Part shown: one piece after another, positions 42,160 to 51,404 of the stretch
Numbering within the stretch: position 1 is the first letter of the stretch
Layout of the letters: each line of letters begins with the position of its first letter
Assembly (NCBI GenBank): GCA_003164785.1
Contig: PLUE01000037.1
Span: forward strand, 183,916-247,915
From: Gammaproteobacteria bacterium
GTDB taxonomy: Bacteria > Pseudomonadota > Gammaproteobacteria > Steroidobacterales > Steroidobacteraceae
Length of the DNA stretch: 64,000 nucleotides
Direction: 5' to 3'
Made by a program: the position numbers and the translations under genes
The notes under the pieces: model-generated
What the model was told of the DNA's origin: nothing
Seen by the model: the letters and a program-made list of their open reading frames with translations, nothing else
The model's database searches: none

Positions 42160-44255
42160 GCCTGGTCCGCGCACCGCGTCTTTCCTGGCCGCAATGGCTG
42201 CGAGTGGAGGCGTCCAATGGCCTGTTCGTGCTGCGTACCGTGGTGGGGATGCTGCTGGCGCTCGCCATCGCCCTCCGGCTCGATTTGAGCACGCCGGGAA
42301 GTGCCGCGGTGACGGTCTCGATCATCGCCCTGCCGCAGGCCGGCATGGTGCTGGAGAAGAGCTTCTATCGGTTGCTCGGGACACTGCTGGGCGCGGTCGT
42401 GACCCTGATTCTGTTGGCAAACCTCGTGCAGCATCGCGACACCTTCATCCTCGCCGTCGCGGTGTGGATCGGGCTGTGCACGGCGGCATCCACGTGGTTC
42501 CGTGGCTTCCAGGCCTATGGCTGGCTGCTGTGCGGCTACACCACGTGCTTGATCGGATTTCCGGCATTCATGGATGCGCCGCATGCCTTCGACATTGCTG
42601 TGGATCGGGTCACGATCGTCAGCGTGGGAATCGTGAGCGCGGGGTTCGTCAATGCCGTCATCCTGCCGCTGCGATCGACCACCTCCCTGGTCCAGGTGGT
42701 GCGTCGCAGCTTCGTCGATTTCAGCGCATTCCTGGAGGCCGCCACGCACGCAGGAGACGGCGCCCGCATCCGACGCGCACAGCATCAGTTCTCGAGAGAC
42801 CTGGCCAACCTCGAGACCATTCGGGCGTCGAGCGTCTTCGAGGATCCGTCCACCCGAATCCGCAGCCGGAGACTGTTCGGCTTCATCGGCGGCTTCATGT
42901 TCGCGAGCAGCCGGCTGCATCTCTTGCACCGGCAGTTGGACTCGCTGCAGTCGGGCGGCCGCAGCGCCGTCTTGTCGGCCGTCGCTCCGGTATTGAACTC
43001 ATTCCGGGGCGCCGTGCTCGTCAATGGCCGCGTACCCACGAACGCTCTGGAGGCTGCACCGGTGGTGGGCCAGTTGGACGATCTGCTGAAGCAGCTGCCG
43101 GCGTTGGACACGGACCGGCCGGAACTGGTTCACGGCGATGCCCGGACCGCCACGGCGTTCGCGAGCACCCGGTTTCTGCTGCAGGAATCCGTGCAGGCGG
43201 CGCGCAATCTTGCCGCTCTGTATGCCGATCTGTATTCCGTGCGCAGCGGCGGACTGAGCCTGCCTTACGCGCGTCCGCGCTTTCACTCAGACGCGGTGCA
43301 GGCGGCCATCTCCGGGGCGCGCGCGGCGCTGCTGGTCATCGTGACGTGCGCGTTCTGGATTGCGAGTTCCTGGCCGGAGGGGTTTTCGATGACGTTCCTT
43401 GCCGTGGTCGGTTGCGCGCTGTTCTCCTCGGCGCCGAATCCCGCGCGCGCGGCACTGCAGATGTGCAAGGGCTTCGTGATCGGATTCCCCGCGCTGATCG
43501 CGTGCTACACCTGGGTGCTGCCCGCGGCGGGCGACTTCGACATGCTGGCGCTGGGGTTGCTGCCGTTCCTGGTGTTCGGGGCATGGTTGATGACGCGGCC
43601 CGGCCAAATGCTCGCCGGCAGCGGCTACTTTCTGTTTTTTTTGACGGGCCTCGGTCTCACGGGTCTGATGAGTTACGACTTTGTCGGCATGTTCAACAAC
43701 GTCCTGGGACTGCTGTTCGGCATCGTCGTGTCCACCCTGAGCCTGGCCGTCATCGTGCCGGCCGATCGATCCTGGCGGCCGCAGCGGGCGAAACAGCTGC
43801 TGCTGAGCAGCTTGGCGATGGCACGCAACGAACCGTTGGCGGGCCTGCAGTCGCGCTTCGAGAGCCGCGTGCGCGACCTGACCGTCCAGCTGATCGCGCT
43901 TCGCCCCGCGGGGACCAGTCCCGACGCTGACGAGTCGCTCGGACTCGTCATCCTCGAGATGGGGGATGCCATCATCCGCTTGCGAGGCGCCTCCGCCCGG
44001 CTTGACGATGCGGCGGCGGCTCAGATCGCCCGATGGAGCGCCTCACTCGTCGAGGCGGTCTCGCATCAGGATCCGCCCGCCTTGACCGCACTCGATGCGC
44101 AGCTCGCAGCCTTCCATGAAAGCGCGATGTCCGGGAAGGATGGTGTCGTCGCCGTGTCATTGGGGGACGAGGAGAAGGTCTCGTTGCTGGTGGCGCTCGG
44201 CACGCTGCGTCTCGCGATCGAGGACTTCCTGGGCGAGGTGCCGCATGCCGCGTGA
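42156..44255 (+). CDS. FUSC-family inner-membrane exporter (AaeB/fusaric-acid resistance type)
   Basis: 699 residues from GTG 42156. Two membrane blocks of about six helices (residues ~20-180 and ~390-530; for example VLRTVVGMLLALAIALRL, GFSMTFLAVVGCALFSSAPNP) separated by cytoplasmic regions, the pattern of AaeB/FUSC proteins that export aromatic carboxylic acids or fusaric acid. Contains the FWIASSWPEGFSMT second-block signature. Inner membrane; partner of the HlyD and outer-membrane proteins of the operon. Confidence 0.88.
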   Translation: MSLVRAPRLSWPQWLRVEASNGLFVLRTVVGMLLALAIALRLDLSTPGSAAVTVSIIALPQAGMVLEKSFYRLLGTLLGAVVTLILLANLVQHRDTFILAVAVWIGLCTAASTWFRGFQAYGWLLCGYTTCLIGFPAFMDAPHAFDIAVDRVTIVSVGIVSAGFVNAVILPLRSTTSLVQVVRRSFVDFSAFLEAATHAGDGARIRRAQHQFSRDLANLETIRASSVFEDPSTRIRSRRLFGFIGGFMFASSRLHLLHRQLDSLQSGGRSAVLSAVAPVLNSFRGAVLVNGRVPTNALEAAPVVGQLDDLLKQLPALDTDRPELVHGDARTATAFASTRFLLQESVQAARNLAALYADLYSVRSGGLSLPYARPRFHSDAVQAAISGARAALLVIVTCAFWIASSWPEGFSMTFLAVVGCALFSSAPNPARAALQMCKGFVIGFPALIACYTWVLPAAGDFDMLALGLLPFLVFGAWLMTRPGQMLAGSGYFLFFLTGLGLTGLMSYDFVGMFNNVLGLLFGIVVSTLSLAVIVPADRSWRPQRAKQLLLSSLAMARNEPLAGLQSRFESRVRDLTVQLIALRPAGTSPDADESLGLVILEMGDAIIRLRGASARLDDAAAAQIARWSASLVEAVSHQDPPALTALDAQLAAFHESAMSGKDGVVAVSLGDEEKVSLLVALGTLRLAIEDFLGEVPHAA

Positions 44256-44445
44256 GCTCGATGTTCTGGGTGTCTACGTTCCATCCCTGCTCGTGGCGCT
44301 CATCGTCACGATGCCCATTTACTGGTTGCTCGATGGTGCGCTCGCGCGCGCCGGCCTGTACCGCTGGGTGTGGCATATCGATTTATTTCGCATGTGTTTA
44401 TTCATCATCATGTTCGGCGCCCTCGGCATCTATCTCTATCGTTGA
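44245..44445 (+). CDS. DUF1656 small membrane protein (AaeX-like)
   Basis: 66 residues from ATG 44245, overlapping the end of the FUSC gene. Two hydrophobic helices: DVLGVYVPSLLVALIVTMPIYW and DLFRMCLFIIMFGALGIYLYR. DUF1656 proteins sit between FUSC and HlyD genes of aromatic-acid efflux operons, as here; their function is unclear, perhaps pump assembly. Confidence 0.85.
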   Translation: MPRELDVLGVYVPSLLVALIVTMPIYWLLDGALARAGLYRWVWHIDLFRMCLFIIMFGALGIYLYR

Positions 44446-44472
44446 TGCGCCGCGCCGCGACCTGGAAAGATC

Positions 44473-45390
44473 ATGTTACAGAGCCTGCTTAGAATCATCC
44501 TGACGTTGGTCATCGTGGCCGTGGCCTCGATCGTGGGATACACGCTGTGGATACGCTACATGGATGCGCCGTGGACCCGCGACGGCCGCGTCAGGGCCGA
44601 CGTGATCTCGGTGGCCCCCGACGTGGCGGGGATCGTCACCAGCGTGGCGGTGGTGGACAACCAGGAGGTGCAAAAGGGCGACGTGTTGTTCACGGTCGAT
44701 GAGGCGCGCTACCGGGTGGCGCTCACCCAGGCTCAGGCGACGCTGGAAGGCGCCCGCATGGAGGCCGCCCTCAAGCGCGACGAGGCGCAACGTCGTGCCT
44801 CGCTCGATGCCGTCGTGGTCTCGAGCGAGAATCAGCAGGCGTCCAAATCGGCCGCCAGCACCGCCGCCGCCCGGGTCGAGTTCGCCCAGAGTGTGGTGGC
44901 GGGCGCGCAATTGAATCTCGAGCGCACGAAGGTGCTCGCACCGGAGGACGGCTACGTGGTCAACCTCAACGTGCACCCGGGCGACTATGCGGTCGTCGGT
45001 CATCCCCTGATCGCGGTCGTCAATCGACATTCGTTTCGGATCGAAGCCTATTTCGAAGAGACGAAACTCCCGCGGGTGCACCCCGGCGATGTGGCGGAGC
45101 TGCGACTGCTCGGCAGCGACATCAAGTTATCGGGTCATGTCGAGGGACTGGCCCGGGCCATCTCCGAGCCCGATGTCGCGGGGTTGTTGTCGAATGTGAA
45201 TCCGACGTTCCACTGGGTCCGCCTCGCACAACGCATACCGGTCCGCATCGGCATCGACGCCGTGCCGGCGGGCGTCGTGCTGACGTCCGGCATGACGTGC
45301 ACCGTAATCGTCCGGCCCGTGCCGGTCGTCCGGCCCGCACCTGGCACGCCGGCGGCGCCCGGCACGCCCGCCGCAAAGGTTCTTCCGTGA
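44473..45390 (+). CDS. HlyD/EmrA-like periplasmic adaptor (AaeA-like)
   Basis: 305 residues. N-terminal membrane anchor LLRIILTLVIVAVASIVGYT, then biotinyl-lipoyl halves (DGRVRADVISVAPDVAGIVTSVAVVDNQEVQKGDVLFTVD and LAPEDGYVVNLNVHPGDYA in part), a short coiled-coil hairpin, a beta domain (FRIEAYFEETKL...GDVAELRL), and a C-terminal Pro-rich tail (VVRPAPGTPAAPGTP). Adaptor linking the FUSC exporter to the outer-membrane channel. Last gene of the operon. Confidence 0.9.
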   Translation: MLQSLLRIILTLVIVAVASIVGYTLWIRYMDAPWTRDGRVRADVISVAPDVAGIVTSVAVVDNQEVQKGDVLFTVDEARYRVALTQAQATLEGARMEAALKRDEAQRRASLDAVVVSSENQQASKSAASTAAARVEFAQSVVAGAQLNLERTKVLAPEDGYVVNLNVHPGDYAVVGHPLIAVVNRHSFRIEAYFEETKLPRVHPGDVAELRLLGSDIKLSGHVEGLARAISEPDVAGLLSNVNPTFHWVRLAQRIPVRIGIDAVPAGVVLTSGMTCTVIVRPVPVVRPAPGTPAAPGTPAAKVLP

Positions 45391-45397
45391 GCCGGCC

Positions 45398-46282
45398 CTA
45401 CCAGCTGTAGGCAAGCGACAAGGCCAGCACGCGCTGGGTGGTCGTTTTCGTGATGGGGCTGTCTCTCGCGCTGCCCAGCAACCGGTCGATGGCGGCATCG
45501 ACATTGACCAGCCAATGCTCGGTCACGAAGGTCGTCGCGCTGAACCCGAAGCCCGCGGCGGTGAGTCCGCCGTGCGCGTCATACGCGTCGTAGCCGGAGG
45601 AGGCCGTCTGGGCGGCCGTCACCCCGAACACCTTTTCCGTATATCGTCGGTCCGAGAAGGTGATCGACGGTCCGGCGAACATGATCAATCGCTTCGAGCT
45701 TCCGGGCAGGGGCATGTAGGCCTCGACATCGCCCTGCATCCCGTCGGCGCCGCCGATGATCTGGCGCACGTCCGCGCGCAGCACCAGGGGAAAGTCCTTC
45801 GAGATGACGTAGGACCCGAACATCTTGAAGAGAGGCGCGCGCGCGATGTCGTTCAAACCGTGCAGGTTGCCGACGTCGTCCGACACTCGTCGTCCCAGAT
45901 CGTAGCCGAGGGCGATGCCCGCCCGATACTGAGGGCCGCTGAAGACATTGACCCCCAGGCCTTCCCCGATGGAGGCGAAGGCAATGTCGCGGTAGCGAAT
46001 GTTGATGACCGGTCCCACTTGAGTCCGGGTGAGCGGCGAGCCATCGTAGAGCGGCTTGTGCTCCACGCCCACACCGAGCACATCGCGCCAGTCGGGAATG
46101 TCCGGCTGGAATAGTTTTTCGAGCACGATCCCGCTGGAGTACTGCCATTCCTGGAGCGGCGAGGGCGTCTGGGCGAAGCTCGGTGCGCTCGCGCCGATCC
46201 CGAGAGCTGCGATGAGCATCAGTGGACGGGCTAGGTTGATCGAGACCGCGGGGTGGCGGGTCTGGCGGTTGCGGTCATGCAT
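45398..46282 (-). CDS. MipA/OmpV-family outer-membrane protein
   Basis: 294 residues. Signal peptide to APSFAQ; then a 12-strand-like beta-barrel pattern with VLGVGVEHKPLYDGS, VGPVINIRYRDIAFAS, AGIALGYDLGRR, GDVEAYMPL and the typical C-terminal aromatic (LSLAYSW). MipA/OmpV proteins are outer-membrane proteins of uncertain role, some linked to murein hydrolases or small-molecule tolerance. Convergent with the efflux operon (7-base gap), divergent from the oxygenase gene. Confidence 0.82.
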   Translation of the reverse strand: MHDRNRQTRHPAVSINLARPLMLIAALGIGASAPSFAQTPSPLQEWQYSSGIVLEKLFQPDIPDWRDVLGVGVEHKPLYDGSPLTRTQVGPVINIRYRDIAFASIGEGLGVNVFSGPQYRAGIALGYDLGRRVSDDVGNLHGLNDIARAPLFKMFGSYVISKDFPLVLRADVRQIIGGADGMQGDVEAYMPLPGSSKRLIMFAGPSITFSDRRYTEKVFGVTAAQTASSGYDAYDAHGGLTAAGFGFSATTFVTEHWLVNVDAAIDRLLGSARDSPITKTTTQRVLALSLAYSW

Positions 46283-46512
46283 GGAGCAACGATTGTACGG
46301 GGGAATGTCATCCGCTCGAGAATAAATTTGGTGCGACGCAGCAGGGGCGGTGCCGCCCGAGGGGCATCGTTGATGGTCACGGACTCATGAGGCGTCAGCC
46401 GGCTGCGTCCGGGCTCCGGGATCTATAAAATGTGGGATCGTCCTGTGCGAGTCGTTTCAGGGCGGCGTCGGTTGCCAACTTTCCAAAATTGCAGTTTTCA
46501 GGGGTACAGACA

Positions 46513-47985
46513 ATGAGTATGGACGATCTTCCGCCAGCCGGAGCACGGCCGCAAATACCGGGTGCGATCGCGATGCATGCGCCGCCGCTGTTCCGTACGG
46601 AAATGGACATTGCCGATTGCGAGGTCGATGGCCGGTTGCCCGCGGATCTCAGCGGTGCGTTCTATCGTGTGGGACCCGACGCCCAGTACCCGCTTGCGCC
46701 GGGCAACATCCCCTTCGACGGCGAAGGCCATGCCAGCATGTTTCGTTTCAAGGATGGCCACGTCAGCTACAAGAGCCGCTACGTCCGCAATCAACGCTAC
46801 ATGGCGCAGGCCGAAGCGCATCGCATTCTCTTTCCGATGTATCGCAACCCGCATCTCGACGATCCCAGCGTCAAGGGATTGACCCGCGGCACGTCCAATA
46901 CCCACATTATCACCTACGACGGGAAGCTGCTGGCATTCAAGGAGGACAGCCCGCCGGTCGCCATGAATCCGCTCACCCTCGAGACGATCGATCCGGTCTA
47001 CACGTTCGACGGTCAGCTGGAAAGCAAGACATTCACCGCGCATCCGAAGATAGATTCGGAGAACGGCAATTTGATCGCGTTCGGATATGAAGCGAAGGGT
47101 TTCAACACGGATGACGTCAACGTGTTCGAGTACACCCCGCAGGGCAGGAAGATCTGGAGCGCCTGGATCAAGGTGCCGTATATCGGGATGATCCACGACT
47201 TTGCGGTGACACGCCGGCATGTGATCTTCCTGGTCATCCCGCTCGCGATCGATCTCGAGCAGATGCAGCGCGGAGGCATCCATTGGTCTTGGGATGGCTC
47301 CAAGCCGACGTATTTCGGCGTCATGCGCCGCGGCGGGGACGGGTCGGACATCCGCTGGTTCAAGGGCCCCGAGCGCAGCGCCACGCATGTCATGGGTGCG
47401 TTCGAGGACGGCGAGAAGATCTACGTCGACATGGAAATGTCGGCCTATAACCCGTTTCCCTTCATGCCGATGCGCGACGGTGTGCGTTGGGATCCCGTGA
47501 AGGGGGCGAGCCATATCACGCGACTGTCCGTCGACTTGTCCGACAAGAGCCTGACATCCTATTCGATGGAGCCGCTGTACCCCCACGTCGGCGCGCTCCC
47601 GCGCCAGGATGATCGCTACCACACGGTGCCTTACCGCATCGGCTTCCTGCCGTGTCCGGATCCCACCCCCGCGGCCGGCAAACCGGCCAATGCGGGCTAT
47701 GCGCGATTCGACAACCAAACCCGCGCGACACAATTCTTCGACGCTGGACCGGGAACCCTGCTGGCGGAAGCGTGCTTCGCGCCCCGCAGCAAGAACGCAC
47801 CGGAGGGCCACGGCTACTTGATGGGTGTGGCCACACGCCAGCATGAGAATGGGCGCTGCGACCTCATCATTCTCGATGCCGAGCATCTCGATGCTGGGCC
47901 GGTCGCCACGGTCCGTCTACCCGGCCGCATCGCCGGCCAGATCCATGGGTGGTGGACTGCGGAGGAGCAGCTACCGACCGGTTGA
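46513..47985 (+). CDS. Carotenoid-oxygenase family enzyme (lignostilbene dioxygenase-like)
   Basis: 490 residues from ATG 46513; the longer open frame lacks similarity. Seven-bladed propeller with the four iron-binding histidines: His177 (TAHPK), His228 (MIHDF), His292 (ATHVM) and His478 (GQIHGWW). FDGEGHASMFRF and GTSNTHII are further family blocks. Members cleave C=C bonds in carotenoids or in stilbenes such as those from lignin; they are mononuclear Fe(II) dioxygenases, cytoplasmic in bacteria. With the LigF-like GSTs and hydratase-lyase in the window, a stilbenoid substrate is likelier than a carotenoid (inference). Its stop overlaps the convergent transpeptidase stop by 15 bases. Confidence 0.9.
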   Translation: MSMDDLPPAGARPQIPGAIAMHAPPLFRTEMDIADCEVDGRLPADLSGAFYRVGPDAQYPLAPGNIPFDGEGHASMFRFKDGHVSYKSRYVRNQRYMAQAEAHRILFPMYRNPHLDDPSVKGLTRGTSNTHIITYDGKLLAFKEDSPPVAMNPLTLETIDPVYTFDGQLESKTFTAHPKIDSENGNLIAFGYEAKGFNTDDVNVFEYTPQGRKIWSAWIKVPYIGMIHDFAVTRRHVIFLVIPLAIDLEQMQRGGIHWSWDGSKPTYFGVMRRGGDGSDIRWFKGPERSATHVMGAFEDGEKIYVDMEMSAYNPFPFMPMRDGVRWDPVKGASHITRLSVDLSDKSLTSYSMEPLYPHVGALPRQDDRYHTVPYRIGFLPCPDPTPAAGKPANAGYARFDNQTRATQFFDAGPGTLLAEACFAPRSKNAPEGHGYLMGVATRQHENGRCDLIILDAEHLDAGPVATVRLPGRIAGQIHGWWTAEEQLPTG

Positions 47986-49632
47986 ACCATGGCGGGCGCG
48001 GGCCTCGTTCAGAAGCGTTTCCAATTTGCGGTCCTGGCCGTAGATGTCATTGAAAAAGAGAACCGGGCCCGCTTCCGTCGCCTGCGCCGTGCCGTAGAGA
48101 ACCATCACGCGGATCGGGGTCCGCAGCTCCACCCGGAAGGAGTCCGGCCCCTGCTGCATGGCGGCGTCGATGCGTGCGGTGTCCCACACGCCGTCGGCGT
48201 TGCGCAGCACGAAGGCGGCGAGGGCGACCGGGTCGCTGACGCGGATGCAACCATGGCTGAAAGCCCGGTTCGACCGTAGGAACAACTGGTGCTCGGGAGT
48301 CGAATGCAGGTAGACATCGTGCACGTTCGGAAACATGAACTTGATGAGACCCAAGGCGTTGTCCGCGCCGGGCCGTTGACGCAGCCGCGCCTCGCCACTC
48401 GTCAACGCCGCCAACGCCGCGGCATCGGGCGGCAGCGCGGGGCTCTCGTCGCTCGCGCCACGGACGATCTCGAGATTGTTTTTCTGTAGATAGCCCGGGT
48501 TTTTGTGCAGCTTCGGCAGCATTTCGCGCAGCGTGATGCTGCGCGGGACGTCCCAATAGGGCCTGAAGATCACATAGCGCATCTCGGCCAAGAACACCGG
48601 CGTCTGCTTGCGCGGATACGCCTGCCCGACGATCACGTCCATTTGCATGATGCTGGCGGCCCGGTCTTCGACCGTCTGAAACGCGAACAGCCTGAATTGC
48701 GGGATGTTGACGATGATCGGCGGGGTGTCGAACGGCGGGAGCCAACGCCACCGTTCCAACGTCAGCTTGATCTGTTCGACAGGCACCGTGAGCGGTGTAG
48801 CGAGCAGGGCGGCGAGCCGGCTGTCGAGGATTCCATCGGCGGCCAAACCGTGGCGGGACTGAAAGCGTTTGAGCGCGCCGACCAGTGCGGCGTCCAGTAT
48901 TGGGTCCGTGGCCGGCGCGGCAACGGCCGCCGGCAGATCGCCCAAGGCCGTGAGCAGCCGGCGCAGCGCCGGCGCTCCTGCATACCCGTCCCCGACATGG
49001 AGCTTGCGACCGGCGGTGCCCGGAATGGCCGTCAAGGTGGGATCGCCCTGCAGCGCTGCGTATTTCGCGAGTGCTGCCTTGAGCAGGCCGTAGTGAAGAA
49101 ACCGTGGCTCCACGGCGTTGAGCGAGCCTCTGACGTCAACGGAGGACGCGAGGGACACGACCGACGTCATGACGTCCAGATCCTTGCGCGGCTCGTCGAG
49201 CTCGAACCCCGCGGCGCGCGGATCGACACGACCGTAGTGCAGGTGCGAGATGAAGCGGACGGTCGCCCGGGACAGCAACGCATCGAAGGCTGCCCAGTCC
49301 GCGGGTGTGGAGGCGCTCGACAAGCGGCCGGCCTCTGCGGCCAGCAGATCCGCCCCATAATCTGCGGGTTCCAGGCCCCAGGCGTCGGCCGTCTGCAATA
49401 GCGCGATGAGTTGCCGGGCCTGACCCGTCAATTGGCCGGCCGCACTCCACAGGAGCGCCGCGCCAGGCCGGGTGTAGAGCGAGTGCAATATCGGGTCTTC
49501 GTCCGCTGCATCGATGCCTGGAACCGCATCGCCCGCGATGGCGCGGGCGGGATGCATTTGCAGGGTCACTACGATCATGGTCATGACCCACACCAGAGAG
49601 CGCATGCTCAGGAGCAATCGGTAATTTCGCAT
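47971..49632 (-). CDS. L,D-transpeptidase (YcbB/LdtD-like)
   Basis: 553 residues. Signal peptide region at the N-terminus (RSLVWVMTMIVVTLQMHPARAI), then an alpha-helical domain (LLQTADAWGLEPADYGADLL), a peptidoglycan-binding segment FQSRHGLAADGILDSRLAALL, and a YkuD catalytic domain with FSHGCIRVSDPVALAAFVL giving the nucleophilic Cys. This domain order is YcbB. It links peptidoglycan stem peptides 3-3 in the periplasm. Convergent overlap of 15 bases with the oxygenase gene. Confidence 0.9.
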   Translation of the reverse strand: MRNYRLLLSMRSLVWVMTMIVVTLQMHPARAIAGDAVPGIDAADEDPILHSLYTRPGAALLWSAAGQLTGQARQLIALLQTADAWGLEPADYGADLLAAEAGRLSSASTPADWAAFDALLSRATVRFISHLHYGRVDPRAAGFELDEPRKDLDVMTSVVSLASSVDVRGSLNAVEPRFLHYGLLKAALAKYAALQGDPTLTAIPGTAGRKLHVGDGYAGAPALRRLLTALGDLPAAVAAPATDPILDAALVGALKRFQSRHGLAADGILDSRLAALLATPLTVPVEQIKLTLERWRWLPPFDTPPIIVNIPQFRLFAFQTVEDRAASIMQMDVIVGQAYPRKQTPVFLAEMRYVIFRPYWDVPRSITLREMLPKLHKNPGYLQKNNLEIVRGASDESPALPPDAAALAALTSGEARLRQRPGADNALGLIKFMFPNVHDVYLHSTPEHQLFLRSNRAFSHGCIRVSDPVALAAFVLRNADGVWDTARIDAAMQQGPDSFRVELRTPIRVMVLYGTAQATEAGPVLFFNDIYGQDRKLETLLNEARARHGSTGR

Positions 49633-49831
49633 CGATGGATACTCTTCAATGGGTATGGCAGACCGGACGGGTCAGGCCCGCGGGAGTGCGGGAGTGGAGC
49701 ACGCGGGCATAAACCAACGCCGCATCTGCCGCATCGGGAATACTACCTAGAGCACGTTCCGCGCGCTGCACGATTTGTCATCGAATGATTTTGTGCCGGC
49801 GGAAGTGCTAAGGTGGACGCCGAAACAGCAC

Positions 49832-50419
49832 ATGAACACGAAAATCGCCAGCATCATTGCCACGATCCGGCAACTCGAGGGCGATCTCGAGGCGGAGTTG
49901 GCGCACCGCCGCCTGGAACTCGCGTACACCGTGGATCACGGCAAGGTGGTGTTCACGGAACACGTTCTCAAGCATCATAAGCAGCTGAGAAGTCCCTGGC
50001 TCGGCTACCTTCTCGAGGCGCGACCGTTGATCGTGCTCACGGCGCCGCTCATCTACTCGATGGTGATCCCCTTCGCGCTGCTCGATGCCTTCGTGAGCGC
50101 CTATCAGCTCGTCTGCTTTCCGGTGTACGGCATACCCGTCGTTCGGCGCCGGGATTACCTGATATTCGATCGCAGCCAGCTCGCGTATCTGAACTTGTTC
50201 GAAAGATTCAACTGCTCCTTCTGTTCGTACGGGAACGGCGTCATCAGTTACGTGCGCGAGGTTGCCGGCCGCACGGAGCAGTACTGGTGTCCCATCAAGC
50301 ACTCGCGGCGAATCGTGGGAGCTCACGATCGGTATAACGCCTTCGCGGATTACGGCGATGCGGAGGCCTACAACCAAGAGCTCGTGGAGCTGCGCAAGAA
50401 ATTGAACAGCGGAGAGTGA
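49832..50419 (+). CDS. Unrecognised conserved-looking membrane protein
   Basis: About 195 residues from ATG 49832. Not recognised. Visible: a helical, charged N-terminus (IRQLEGDLEAELAHRRLEL), a hydrophobic region (about 70-120: ARPLIVLTAPLIYSMVIPFALLDAFVSAYQLVCFPVYGIPVV) of one or two membrane helices, then a soluble C-terminal part with FNCSFCSYGNGV and WCPIKHSRR, three cysteines and a His that could form a metal site. The alcohol dehydrogenase gene begins one base after its stop, so the two are probably co-transcribed. Confidence 0.6.
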   Translation: MNTKIASIIATIRQLEGDLEAELAHRRLELAYTVDHGKVVFTEHVLKHHKQLRSPWLGYLLEARPLIVLTAPLIYSMVIPFALLDAFVSAYQLVCFPVYGIPVVRRRDYLIFDRSQLAYLNLFERFNCSFCSYGNGVISYVREVAGRTEQYWCPIKHSRRIVGAHDRYNAFADYGDAEAYNQELVELRKKLNSGE

Positions 50420-50420
50420 C

Positions 50421-51404
50421 ATGCATGCGATGGTCCTGAGACAGCATGGGCTGCCGCTCGAGTGGACGGAACTTCCCGATCGACCACCCGCGCAGGGCGA
50501 AGTGCGTGTCAGTGTCCTCGCCTGCGGGGTGTGCCGGACGGATCTGCACGTCATCGACAACGAACTCCCCGATATCCGGTTGCCGCGCATCCTGGGTCAT
50601 GAAATCGTCGGCCGGATCGATGCCATCGGCGTCGGCGTCGAAGGCCTCGAAATCGGCGAGCGCGTGGGGATCCCGTGGCTCGGACATACCTGCGGGACAT
50701 GCGCCTATTGCCGGATGAAGCGCGAGAACCTGTGCGACCGGCCGCTGTTCACCGGTTACACCCGCGATGGCGGTTACGCGACCGCCGCGATCGCCGATGC
50801 GCGATTCGCGTTTCCGCTGGGTGAGACCGGTGAGGACGTGGCGCTGGCGCCGTTGCTCTGCGCCGGGCTCATCGGGTGGCGCTCGCTGGTCATGGCCGGC
50901 GACGGCAAGTCCTTGGGACTATATGGCTTCGGCGCGGCCGCGCACATCATCGCGCAGGTGGCGAGGTGGCAGGGTCGTGATGTGTTCGCCTTCACGAGGC
51001 CGGGCGACGTCGACACGCAGCGGTTCGCGACGAGTCTGGGGGCGGTCTGGGCCGGCGGCTCGGACCAGATGCCGCCCGAGCGGCTGGACGCCGCGATCAT
51101 CTTCGCCGCGAGCGGCGATCTCGTGCCGTTGGCTCTGCAGGCGGTGCGAAAGGGCGGCCGCGTCGTTTGCGCCGGCATTCACATGAGCGACATCCCGTCG
51201 TTCGCGTACCGCCTGCTGTGGGAAGAGCGCGAATTGCTGTCGGTCGCCAATCTGACCCGCCAGGATGGCATCGACTTCCTGCGTCTGGCCCCCGAGGCCG
51301 GCATCGTCACGCGCACGACGCGGTATCCGCTGCGGCAGGCCAACCAAGCGCTCGCGGATCTGCGAGGCGGCCGGTTCGACGGCGCGGCTGTGCTCGTCCC
51401 GTGA
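50421..51404 (+). CDS. Zinc-dependent alcohol dehydrogenase (MDR superfamily)
   Basis: 327 residues. Catalytic-zinc motif GVCRTDLH with the first Cys and GHEIVG (His, Glu), and a structural-zinc cluster CGTCAYCRMKRENLC. Nucleotide-binding segment LYGFGAAAHIIAQV. This layout is that of alcohol dehydrogenases that act on primary or aryl alcohols. It lies directly after the membrane-protein gene (1 base) and its stop overlaps the MscS start as GTGA. Confidence 0.9.
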   Translation: MHAMVLRQHGLPLEWTELPDRPPAQGEVRVSVLACGVCRTDLHVIDNELPDIRLPRILGHEIVGRIDAIGVGVEGLEIGERVGIPWLGHTCGTCAYCRMKRENLCDRPLFTGYTRDGGYATAAIADARFAFPLGETGEDVALAPLLCAGLIGWRSLVMAGDGKSLGLYGFGAAAHIIAQVARWQGRDVFAFTRPGDVDTQRFATSLGAVWAGGSDQMPPERLDAAIIFAASGDLVPLALQAVRKGGRVVCAGIHMSDIPSFAYRLLWEERELLSVANLTRQDGIDFLRLAPEAGIVTRTTRYPLRQANQALADLRGGRFDGAAVLVP

